Shown here: positions 54,917 to 62,344 of the stretch, piece by piece
Position numbering within the stretch: position 1 is the stretch's first letter
How the letters are laid out: every line of letters starts with the position of its first letter
Assembly (NCBI RefSeq): GCF_001429185.1
Contig: NZ_LMIW01000001.1
Coordinates: 248,968-312,967 of the forward strand
DNA length: 64,000 bases
Direction of reading: 5' to 3'
Source: Terrabacter sp. Root85
GTDB lineage: Bacteria; Actinomycetota; Actinomycetes; Actinomycetales; Dermatophilaceae
Made by a program: the position numbers and the translations under genes
The notes under the pieces: generated by a model
Database searches by the model: none
Seen by the model: the letters and a program-made list of their open reading frames with translations, nothing else
Told to the model about the DNA's origin: nothing

Positions 54917-56725
54917 TCAGAACGCATCGACCGAAATGCCTTCCGTGAGGGGACGGGTGAGCTCGGACAGCGCTGCGGCGCCGACGGGTTCGCGGGCGAG
55001 CAGCGGCAGGACGGCCACGCGACGGCAGAGCCCCCTCACGCGGGTCAGCGGCTCCGCTTCGGCGTGGGCGCGGGCCCGCAGGAACGGCGAGCTCGGCGCT
55101 GCTGCGGTCAGGCTGCCGTTGACGACCCACGCCCACGGCGTGATGCCGGCCCGGGCGAGGTCGCCCTGCAGCTCCTCGGCCTCGAGGACGGGGGTCGTCT
55201 CCGGAAGGGTGACGATGACGACCTTGGTCTGCGCCGGGTCCTGCAGCCGCATGAGCGGGGTCACGAAGTGTGCACCCTCGCTCATCTGCCGGGTGATCTC
55301 GCGGTGGTAGGAGCCGGTCGCGTCGAGCAGGAGCAGGGTGTGCCCGGTCGGCGCCGTGTCGAGAACGACGAACTGCTTCCGGGCCCGGAAGACGACGTGG
55401 GAGAACTGCTGGAAGACGGCGACCTCGTCGGTGCACGGCGACTTGAGGTCCTCGGCGAGGACGGCCCGGCCGGCGTCGTCCAGAGCCTTGCCCTTGCCGG
55501 CCATGACCCGCTCGCGGTACCCCTCGATCGCCACCTGGGGGTCGATGCGCTCGACGGTGAGGCGCGGGGCCTCGGCCTGCAGGGTCTCGTTCAGGTGTGC
55601 CGCCGGGTCGGTGGTCGTGAGCAGCGTCTCGTGGCCTCGGGAGGCGAGCTCGAGGGCGATGGCCGCAGCGACCGTGGTCTTGCCGACCCCGCCCTTGCCC
55701 ATGCACATGACGAGCCCGTGCCCGCCGGCCTCCAGCTCGTCGACGAGATCACGCAGATCCGTGAATCCGTCTGGGAGCATGGCGATCTCGGTGGCAGGTT
55801 CCGGGAGCGACGGCACCTCCGGCCCGAGCAGCGCCCGGAGGGCGGGCACGCCGACGGTGTTGACGGCCAGCAGGGGCAGGGTGGTCCGGGGCAGGGCGGC
55901 CAGGACCCCGGGGACGGCGTCGAGGGCGGCGTCCTCACGCGCGCCGACCGCGTGGGCCAGCTCGTCCCCGGGCGTGCTCGTGACGGCATACGCCGGCAGG
56001 ACGCCGTTGACGACGAGGTGGGCGTTCGTCATGCCCAGCTCGCGCAGCTCGCCGTACGTCCTCGCGGCCTCACGGAGCGAGGACCCTTGCGGTCGGGTGA
56101 CGAGGACGAGGCGGGTACGCGTCGGGTCCGTCAGCGCGGCCAGGGCGCCCGCGTAGTCGTGACGCAGCCGGTCAAGGCCCGCCACCGGCCCGAGGCACGA
56201 CACGTCGCCCTTGCCGTCGGAGAGGTAGGTGGTCCACTCCCCCGGCAGCTGGAGCAGGCGGACGGTGTGGCCCGTCGGCGCGGTGTCGAACAGGACGTGG
56301 TCGTAGGCCGCCGTCGTGGTCTCGTCGGCCAGCAGCGACGTGAACTCGTTGAAGGAGGCGATCTCCGTCGTGCACGCCCCGGACAGCTGCTCCGTCATCG
56401 CAGAGACCTCCGCCGCCGGCAGGAGGTCGCGGACCGGGTCGATGATCGTGGCACGGTAGGCGTCAGCTGCCTGCTGCGGGTCGATCTCGAGGGCATCGAG
56501 GCCGGGGACGGTCGGCACCGGCGTGATGGTGTTGCCGACGCTGACCCCGAAGACCTGCCCGACGTTCGAGGCAGGGTCGGTGCTCGTCAACAGGACCCGG
56601 CGGCCCTGCTCCGCGAGGCGTACCGCGGTCGCGCAGGCCAGCGAGGTCTTGCCGACGCCGCCCTTGCCGGTGAAGAAGAGGAACCGCGGCAGGTCCTCGA
56701 GGAACGGCACGCGAGGCATCAGCAC
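54917..56725 (-). CDS. arsA: Two-domain arsenite-stimulated ATPase ArsA
   Basis: 602 residues: tandem ATPase halves with P-loops FTGKGGVGKTS (~18-28) and MGKGGVGKTT (~340-350), and DTAPTGHT in each half. The Cys in CTTEI and CTDEV of the halves are at the positions of the As(III)-binding Cys of ArsA. GTG 56725 lies ten bases after AGGAG; ATG 56719 is the alternative. No ArsD chaperone or ArsB pump is present; Acr3 is the adjacent transporter, so ArsA would energise an Acr3-based system. Follows acr3 by 24 bases. Confidence 0.95.
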   Translation of the reverse strand: MLMPRVPFLEDLPRFLFFTGKGGVGKTSLACATAVRLAEQGRRVLLTSTDPASNVGQVFGVSVGNTITPVPTVPGLDALEIDPQQAADAYRATIIDPVRDLLPAAEVSAMTEQLSGACTTEIASFNEFTSLLADETTTAAYDHVLFDTAPTGHTVRLLQLPGEWTTYLSDGKGDVSCLGPVAGLDRLRHDYAGALAALTDPTRTRLVLVTRPQGSSLREAARTYGELRELGMTNAHLVVNGVLPAYAVTSTPGDELAHAVGAREDAALDAVPGVLAALPRTTLPLLAVNTVGVPALRALLGPEVPSLPEPATEIAMLPDGFTDLRDLVDELEAGGHGLVMCMGKGGVGKTTVAAAIALELASRGHETLLTTTDPAAHLNETLQAEAPRLTVERIDPQVAIEGYRERVMAGKGKALDDAGRAVLAEDLKSPCTDEVAVFQQFSHVVFRARKQFVVLDTAPTGHTLLLLDATGSYHREITRQMSEGAHFVTPLMRLQDPAQTKVVIVTLPETTPVLEAEELQGDLARAGITPWAWVVNGSLTAAAPSSPFLRARAHAEAEPLTRVRGLCRRVAVLPLLAREPVGAAALSELTRPLTEGISVDAF

Positions 56726-56749
56726 GGTGCCGGCTCCTGGCCCCGGAGG

Positions 56750-57892
56750 TCAGGCACGGCGGGACCCGGCAGCCTGCGCCTCGAGCGGCACGGAGGGACC
56801 ACCGGGTCGAGCGGTGAAGCGCTTGCGCAGCGCCAGGCTCACGTAGACGAGCGCGACGAGGGCCGGCACCTCGATGAGGGGACCGACGACGCCGGCGAGA
56901 GCCTGTCCGGAGGCCGCGCCGAAGGTGGCGATGGCCACCGCGATCGCGAGCTCGAAGTTGTTGCCCGCCGCCGTGAAAGCGAGGGTCGCCGTGCGCTCGT
57001 AGCCGAGTCCGAGACCCGCTCCGAGCCCGAACCCGCCGCCCCACATGACGGCGAAGTAGACGAGCAGCGGGAGCGCGATGCGCACGACGTCGAGCGGCTG
57101 TGAGGTGATGGCCTCACCCTGCAGCGCGAAGAGGATGACGATCGTGAAGAGCAGGCCGTACAGCGCCCAGGGAGCGACCCTCGGGATGAACTTCGTCTCG
57201 TACCAGTCCCGCCCGCGACGCTTCTCCCCGATGCGGCGGGACAGGAAACCGGCCAGCAGCGGGATGCCGAGGAAGATGAGCACGGACCGGGCGATGTCCC
57301 ACGTCGACGCGTCGATGCCGGTCTGCTCGAGGCCGAGCCACCCGGGCAGGACGGAGAGGTAGAACCACCCGAGCCCGGCGAAGGCGACGACCTGGAAGAC
57401 GGAGTTGATCGCCACGAGCACCGCGGCCGCCTCCCGGTCCCCGCACGCGAGGTCGTTCCAGATGATGACCATGGCGATGCAACGAGCGAGGCCGACGATG
57501 ATCAGGCCGGTGCGGTAGGCAGGCAGGTCGGGCAGGAAGATCCACGCCAGGGCGAACATCAGGGCCGGCCCGAGGACCCAGTTGAGCAACAGCGAGCTGA
57601 GCAGGAGGCGCGTGTCGCCGGTCACCGAGTCGAGCCGGTCGTAGCGGACCTTGGCGAGCACGGGATACATCATCACGAGCAGACCGAGGGCGATGGGCAG
57701 CGAGACGCCGTCGACCTCCACGCGCGCCAGGCCGTCGCCGAGCCCGGGCACGAGACGCCCGAGCAGCAGGCCGGCCACCATGGCCAGCCCGATCCACACC
57801 GGCAGGAACCGGTCGAGGGTCGAGAGCCGTGCGGCGACCGGATCGTGCGCGGAGGATGCCAGGCGTGCAGAGGGGCTGGTCGGGTCGGTCAC
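56750..57892 (-). CDS. acr3: Acr3-family arsenite efflux transporter
   Basis: 380 residues, ten membrane segments. GTG 57892 has GAAGGA upstream. GLARCIAMVIIWNDLACGD contains the conserved Cys of the fourth segment required for As(III) transport in the family, and FTAAGNNFELAIAVAIATFG is the hallmark of the last third. Exports arsenite using the proton gradient, perhaps with ArsA. First gene of the minus-strand operon, divergent from arsR2. Confidence 0.95.
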   Translation of the reverse strand: MTDPTSPSARLASSAHDPVAARLSTLDRFLPVWIGLAMVAGLLLGRLVPGLGDGLARVEVDGVSLPIALGLLVMMYPVLAKVRYDRLDSVTGDTRLLLSSLLLNWVLGPALMFALAWIFLPDLPAYRTGLIIVGLARCIAMVIIWNDLACGDREAAAVLVAINSVFQVVAFAGLGWFYLSVLPGWLGLEQTGIDASTWDIARSVLIFLGIPLLAGFLSRRIGEKRRGRDWYETKFIPRVAPWALYGLLFTIVILFALQGEAITSQPLDVVRIALPLLVYFAVMWGGGFGLGAGLGLGYERTATLAFTAAGNNFELAIAVAIATFGAASGQALAGVVGPLIEVPALVALVYVSLALRKRFTARPGGPSVPLEAQAAGSRRA

Positions 57893-57931
57893 CGGTGTCC
57901 TTCGAACGCTGGGTTGTGGTCGCTGGCCTGC

Positions 57932-57989
57932 ATCGACCACGGTCGATCCCTCAACGTTGGCAGCCGCATCGGCATGTGTCAATATGGAC
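57932..57989. promoter_or_regulatory. ArsR2 operator region between acr3 and arsR2
   Basis: ATCGACC-AC-GGTCGAT inverted repeat (57932-57947), CAACGTTG palindrome (57952-57959) and TGTCAATATGGAC (57977-57989). The last differs at two positions from TGTCAACATAGAC at arsR1, supporting a shared ArsR box. It lies in the 130-base divergent spacer. Confidence 0.65.
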
Positions 57990-58022
57990 CATCGTCGATG
58001 TCGGTGAACGGAAGGTGAACCC

Positions 58023-58367
58023 GTGAGCGTGACCACGTTGAGCACGACCCCCCAGGAGGTCTCCGCCTGTGGCACCTCCCCCGTCGACGTCCTCGACCGC
58101 GCGGAGGCCGACCACCGGGCCGCGCTGCTCAAGGCCCTCGCCGACCCCGTGCGCCTCCAGCTGCTCAGCATCATCAGCGCCGCCCCCGGGCGCGAGGCCT
58201 GCGTGTGCGACATGACCGAGGCCGTGCAGGTCTCCCAGCCGACGGTCAGCCACCACCTCAAGACCCTCGTCGACGCAGGCATCCTCACCCGCGAGCGCCG
58301 GGGCAGCTGGGCATGGTTCCGGCTCGACGTCGAGCAGCTCGCTGCCGTGCGCGGCTTCCTGGCCTAG
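58023..58367 (+). CDS. arsR: ArsR-family repressor (second copy)
   Basis: 114 residues from GTG 58023 with AAGGTG upstream. LKALADPVRLQLLSIISAAPGREACVCDMTEAVQVSQPTVSHHLKTLVDAGILTRERRGSWAWFRL is the winged helix. Cys16, Cys60 and Cys62 are present, but only one N-terminal Cys rather than the vicinal pair of arsR1, so the two may differ in metalloid affinity. It probably represses itself and acr3-arsA-arsC. Confidence 0.92.
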   Translation: MSVTTLSTTPQEVSACGTSPVDVLDRAEADHRAALLKALADPVRLQLLSIISAAPGREACVCDMTEAVQVSQPTVSHHLKTLVDAGILTRERRGSWAWFRLDVEQLAAVRGFLA

Positions 58368-58383
58368 CGCGACGGGTCGAGCG

Positions 58384-59223
58384 TCACATCTCCTCGTGCG
58401 TGTCCGGGTCGCCCCCGAAGAGGCGCCCGTCCGCGCGCGCGAGTGCCGAGATCGCGGTGACCTCGGCCTGGGACAGCTCGAAGCCGAAGACGTCGAGGTT
58501 GGCGCGCTGCCGCTCGGCGTCCGACGACTTCGGCAGCGGCACGACGCCGAGCTGCACGTGCCAGCGCAGGATCGCCTGGGCCGGGGTGACGCCGTGCGCC
58601 TCCGCGGCGGCAGCCACCGGGTCGGCGCCGAAGGGGGCGTTTCGCTTGCCGAGCGGGCTCCACGCCTCGGTGACGATCCCGAGCCGCTCGTGGACCGCCC
58701 GCAGACGCTCCTGCGGGAAGAGCGGGTGCAGCTCGACCTGGTTGAGCACCGGCGTGACACCCGTCGCCTCGATGACGTCGGCGAGGTGCTGCTCGGTGAA
58801 GTTGCTGACACCGACGGACCGCACGAGGCCGCGCTCGCGGCACTCGACGAGAGCGCGGTACGCGTCGCCGTAGAGCCCGACGCTCGGGTTGGGCCAGTGG
58901 ATGACGGCGACGTCCACCTGCTCGAGGCCGAGGCGCTCGAGCGACCCCTCGACGGAGGCGATGGCACGGTCGTACGCGTGGTCGCGCCCCGGCACCTTCG
59001 TCTGGACGACGATCTCGTAGCGGGGCACCCCCGACCGGCGGATGGCCTCGCCGACCTCCGCCTCGTTGCCGTAGTTGACCGCCGTGTCGAGCAGTCGGTA
59101 GCCGGCCTCGAGCGCCGACACGATGGCGCGTATGCCGTCCTCGCCCGTGAGCGGGTACGTGCCGAAGCCGGTGGCGGGGAGGGTCGTGCCGTCGCCGAGG
59201 GTGCGTGTCGGAACCTGGGTCAT
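58384..59223 (-). CDS. Aldo/keto reductase
   Basis: 279 residues, TIM-barrel AKR family (AKR5-like). The catalytic tetrad is visible: Asp in YRLLDTAVNYGNE, Tyr in the same motif, Lys in VVQTKVPG and His in VAVIHWPNPS. NADPH site: LPKSSDAERQRANLDVFGF. Reduces small aldehydes or ketones; specificity unknown. Its 5' side is separated from the SDR by about 70 bases. Confidence 0.93.
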   Translation of the reverse strand: MTQVPTRTLGDGTTLPATGFGTYPLTGEDGIRAIVSALEAGYRLLDTAVNYGNEAEVGEAIRRSGVPRYEIVVQTKVPGRDHAYDRAIASVEGSLERLGLEQVDVAVIHWPNPSVGLYGDAYRALVECRERGLVRSVGVSNFTEQHLADVIEATGVTPVLNQVELHPLFPQERLRAVHERLGIVTEAWSPLGKRNAPFGADPVAAAAEAHGVTPAQAILRWHVQLGVVPLPKSSDAERQRANLDVFGFELSQAEVTAISALARADGRLFGGDPDTHEEM

Positions 59224-59293
59224 GGGTCCAACCTAGGCACTCGGCGGCCCCGGGGCGAGGGTCGGCCGACCGGTGGGAGAGGTCCGTCGGGAG

Positions 59294-60102
59294 TCAGCGG
59301 TCGAGCAGGGACGCCATCCTCCTGGCGACGAGCTCCGTGGCGCGCCGGGGGGCGAGTCGGGTCAGCCGGTCGAGCGTCCGCGCGTCCCTGCCGATGACGA
59401 CGCGGAAGCGCCCCTCCTCGACCCCGCCGACGATGATCCGGCGGGCCGCCTCGACCGGTGACGTCATCGACGTCGGGGCGTCCTCGTCCGCGGAGGCGAC
59501 GTCCGGCATCGGCACGCCGCTGTGCCCGCTGATGTCAGTGGCGACCCCACCCGGGAAGACGCACGTCACGGCCACCGACGTGCCGCGCTGCTCGGCCCAG
59601 AGCCCTTCGGTGAGGAGCATGACGGCGGCCTTGCTCGCGCCGTAGACCGCCTGGCCCGGCACCGGTGCGAAGGCGCCCATGCTCGAGACGTTGACGACGC
59701 ACGCCTGCGGACGGGTCACGAGGTGCGGAGGAACGCCTTGACGGTGTGGACGACGCCCCAGAAGTTGACCGCCATGACCTTCTCCATCGCGGCGAGGTCG
59801 AGCTCGGAGAAGGGCACGAAAGGCTGGATGATGCCGGCGACGTTGAGCAGCCCGTCGACTCGGTCGTACTCGTCGACGACAGCGTCCGCGAGCGCCTCGA
59901 CGGCGGCACGGTCGGTCACGTCGACGACGTGGGTGCTCAGCCGGTCACCGGCCCGGGCCGCTTCCACGGTCTCGGCGAGCCCGTCGGCGCGCAGGTCGAC
60001 GGCCGCGACGCGCGCATCGCGCGCGAGCAGACCCAGCACGACCTCGCGACCGATGCCGCCGCCACCCCCGGTCACGACGAAGACCCTTCCCTCGATCTGC
60101 AT
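59294..60102 (-). pseudogene. Short-chain dehydrogenase broken by a single-base frameshift
   Basis: ATG 60102 has GGAGGGG upstream. The first part encodes the NAD loop VFVVTGGGGGIGREV and LLNVAGIIQPF and runs to KAFLRTS, stopping at 59716. The second part continues in another frame with CVVNVSSMGAFAPVPGQAVYGASKAAVMLL (Ser, Tyr-x3-Lys) to a stop at 59294. Adding one C in the CTCCG near 59727-59731 restores FLPHLVTRPQACVVN, the usual SDR sequence. The two parts overlap as GTGA, so the second could in principle be translated separately, but each lacks half the enzyme. A sequencing error is the main alternative. Confidence 0.85.
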
Positions 60103-60342
60103 GACCCTCACCCCTCCGGCCACGCGCCGGTGGCCCACTCACCCGGCCGACCGCCGGCGGCGCCTCGGTCCGGTCCCCTTCGATCCTCCTCCGCGCCCCG
60201 CCTCTCGGCGGGCAACTGTGACGCACCTGCCCCCTCCTGGCCTCGGGCGGGACGGGGCGGGAGGCCCCCTGAGCCGGGCGCCGACACCCGAACTCGAGTG
60301 CCGCGAGCACGGCGCCGACGAGGAGCATGCCGACCGCCGCGC

Positions 60343-60831
60343 TCAGCTGGTCGGGCGCGGGCGGCGCTGGGCGAGGTACTCGGGCGGCATACCGGGGCCC
60401 GGCGCCACCGTGATCTCGGCGGCGTCGACGGGACCGCACGTCGCGCACACGACGACCTCGGCCACCGCGTCGCCGCACGTGCGGTGGCGGTAGAGGATCG
60501 GCGGGCCGCCGGGCGCGGCCCAGCGGTCGCCCCAGCGCGTCAGCGCGACGAGGGCTGGCGCCAGGTCCCGCCCCTTGTCGGTGAGGACGTACTCGAACTG
60601 TTCGGGGCGTTCGGAGTAGCGACGGCGCTCCATGATGCCCGCCTCGACGAACGCCTCGAGGCGCGCCCCCAGGACGTTGGTGGCGATGCCGAGGTTGTGC
60701 TGGAAGTCCCCGAAGCGGGTCACGCCGGCGAAGAGCGCGTCGCGGACGATGAGCAGGCTCCAGCGCTCACCCACCACCTCGAGGGCGCGGGCGATGGAGC
60801 ACACCTGCTGGTCATACGTCCGTCCGAGCAC
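60343..60831 (-). CDS. HxlR-family transcriptional regulator with C-terminal zinc ribbon
   Basis: 162 residues from GTG 60831. CSIARALEVVGERWSLLIVRDALFAGVTRFGDFQ and LGIATNVLGARLEAFVEAGIMERRRY are the HxlR winged helix; Cys11 near the N-terminus is the thiol sensed in some relatives. The C-terminal YRHRTCGDAV ... VVCATCGPV forms a probable zinc ribbon. It likely binds the palindrome at 60884 and controls the divergent SRPBCC gene. Confidence 0.9.
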   Translation of the reverse strand: MLGRTYDQQVCSIARALEVVGERWSLLIVRDALFAGVTRFGDFQHNLGIATNVLGARLEAFVEAGIMERRRYSERPEQFEYVLTDKGRDLAPALVALTRWGDRWAAPGGPPILYRHRTCGDAVAEVVVCATCGPVDAAEITVAPGPGMPPEYLAQRRPRPTS

Positions 60832-60883
60832 GCACCCATCCTACAGAAGTGCTTGCATCATGAAAGCGTCTGGTTCTATCGTC

Positions 60884-60900
60884 ACTTGCATGATGCAAGT
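60884..60900. promoter_or_regulatory. HxlR operator ACTTGCATGATGCAAGT
   Basis: Perfect 17-base palindrome with central G. A degenerate second copy, GTGCTTGCATCATGAAAGC, lies 33 bases away at 60849-60867, giving two sites in the divergent spacer between hxlR and the SRPBCC gene. Confidence 0.8.
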
Positions 60901-60945
60901 GATCGTCATCGCCCGATGACGACGCCGATGGATGGGAGCAGGACC

Positions 60946-61440
60946 ATGAGCACCGACCTCACCTTGTCGTTCACCGTCGACCAGAGTCCCGAGGAGGCCT
61001 TCGCTGCGATCACCGACGTCCGCGCCTGGTGGTCGGGCACGATCGAGGGGCCCACTGACCGGCTCGGGGCGGAGTTCTCCTACTCCGTGCCCGACATCCA
61101 CCGGTCGACCTTCCGGATCACCGAGCTCGAGCCGGCCCGCAGGGTCAGCTGGCTCGTGCTCGACGCGTGGCTCTCGTTCACCGAGGACCCCGAGGAGTGG
61201 GCCGGCACGACGGTCACCTTCGACCTCTCCGAGGTCCAGGGCCGGACCCTCGTCCGCTTCACGCACGTCGGCCTCTCGCCCGAGCAGGAGTGCTACGAGG
61301 TGTGCCACACGGCCTGGGGCCAGTACGTCCTCGGCAGCCTGCGCTCGCTCATCGAGTCAGGGGCCGGACGGCCGAACTCGTTCGAGGGGCAGGCCGAGCT
61401 CGAGGCCGCGCTCGCCGGCACGGTCCCCCTGCCTCGCTGA
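60946..61440 (+). CDS. SRPBCC/AHSA1-domain protein
   Basis: 164 residues from ATG 60946 (GGGAGCAGG upstream; ATG 60916 is possible). LTLSFTVDQSPEEAFAAITDVRAWWSGTIEGPTDRLGAEFSY is typical of the START-like AHSA1 fold, a hydrophobic ligand cavity. GTTVTFDLSEVQGRTLVRFTHVGLSPEQECYEVCHTAWGQYV ends the domain. Probable target of the divergent HxlR regulator. Confidence 0.88.
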   Translation: MSTDLTLSFTVDQSPEEAFAAITDVRAWWSGTIEGPTDRLGAEFSYSVPDIHRSTFRITELEPARRVSWLVLDAWLSFTEDPEEWAGTTVTFDLSEVQGRTLVRFTHVGLSPEQECYEVCHTAWGQYVLGSLRSLIESGAGRPNSFEGQAELEAALAGTVPLPR

Positions 61441-61460
61441 GCCCTACCCACGACACGCCG

Positions 61461-61484
61461 GCCCGCTCCCCACCGAGAGCGGGC
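61461..61484 (+). terminator. Hairpin after the SRPBCC gene
   Basis: GCCCGCTC, eight-base loop, GAGCGGGC, about 20 bases after the stop. Outer bases extend the stem imperfectly. Confidence 0.7.
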
Positions 61485-61587
61485 TCGCGCGTGCCGGCGG
61501 AGGCGAGCCGGTCGCCCCTGGAGGATGATCGGGAGCGACCCCCGGCTAACGAGCGGGGTTGTCGACGACGAGGAGGGCGACCCACCC

Positions 61588-61953
61588 ATGCCGCAGGACC
61601 GCGGACGCTTCCCACGATCCGTCTTCGAGCACGGCGAGGACCCCGACCCCCGCTTCAGCCTCGCCAACGAGCGCACCTTCCTCGCCTGGATCCGGACCGG
61701 ACTGGCCTTCGTCGCGGCCGGGCTCGCCGTCGAGGCCCTGCAGGTGCCGCTCACCGAGTGGCTCCGGGTGACCATCTCGCTCCTGCTCGTCCTCGCCGGG
61801 ATCGCCGCCACGGCGCAGGCGTGGCTCTCGTGGGTGCGCACCGAACGCGCCATGCGCCGCCTCGCCCCGCTGCCGTCGTCGGGCCTCAAGCTGCCCATCG
61901 CACTGCTGCTCGGGCTCGTCGCGCTCGCCGTCGTCGTCGGCCTGCTGCTGTGA
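61588..61953 (+). CDS. DUF202/YidH-family membrane protein
   Basis: 121 residues, ATG 61588 after AGGAGGG. SLANERTFLAWIRTGLAFVAAGLAVEAL is the DUF202 signature, followed by three membrane segments. Function unknown. Its TGA overlaps the GTG of the next DUF202 gene (GTGA), so they are co-translated and may pair. Confidence 0.88.
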   Translation: MPQDRGRFPRSVFEHGEDPDPRFSLANERTFLAWIRTGLAFVAAGLAVEALQVPLTEWLRVTISLLLVLAGIAATAQAWLSWVRTERAMRRLAPLPSSGLKLPIALLLGLVALAVVVGLLL

Positions 61954-62291
61954 CCTCCCCGGCCGACCCCGGGCTCCAGGCCGAGCGCACCTCGCTCGCG
62001 TGGCGTCGCACGGCGCTCTCGGTGGCCGTCGGCTCGCTCGTCGCGCTGCGCGTGCTCCCACCGCAGCTCGGCCCGCTCGGGTATGCCGTCGCGCTCCTCG
62101 GCCTGGCGTGGAGCGTCGACCTGGCGCTGACGGCACGACGCCGCTACCGCGACGGCAGCCGACTCGTGCGCACCCGGGACGACCCGGACGGACGCGCGGT
62201 CGCCGCGGCGACCCTGGCGAGGACCGCCGTGGTCGCCGGGGTCCTCGCGGTCGCGGCCCTCGTCCTCGTCGTCGTCATCGCGAGCCGCTGA
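61950..62291 (+). CDS. Second DUF202-family membrane protein
   Basis: 113 residues from GTG 61950. LQAERTSLAWRRTALSVAVGSLVALRVLP is a diverged DUF202 signature, with three membrane segments in all. Overlap with the preceding gene suggests a two-subunit membrane unit. Confidence 0.86.
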   Translation: MTSPADPGLQAERTSLAWRRTALSVAVGSLVALRVLPPQLGPLGYAVALLGLAWSVDLALTARRRYRDGSRLVRTRDDPDGRAVAAATLARTAVVAGVLAVAALVLVVVIASR

Positions 62292-62292
62292 C

Positions 62293-62336
62293 GACCCCGC
62301 ATGCCGTGTCCCCTCCGACACGCGGCATACGGGGTC
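62293..62336. terminator. Bidirectional hairpin containing the CGGCATAC octamer
   Basis: GACCCCGCATGCCGTGTC pairs with GACACGCGGCATACGGGGTC with one bulge and small mismatches, loop CCCTCC. It lies between the convergent DUF202 and MMPL genes and can serve both. Confidence 0.8.
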
Positions 62337-62344
62337 GGGCGACG

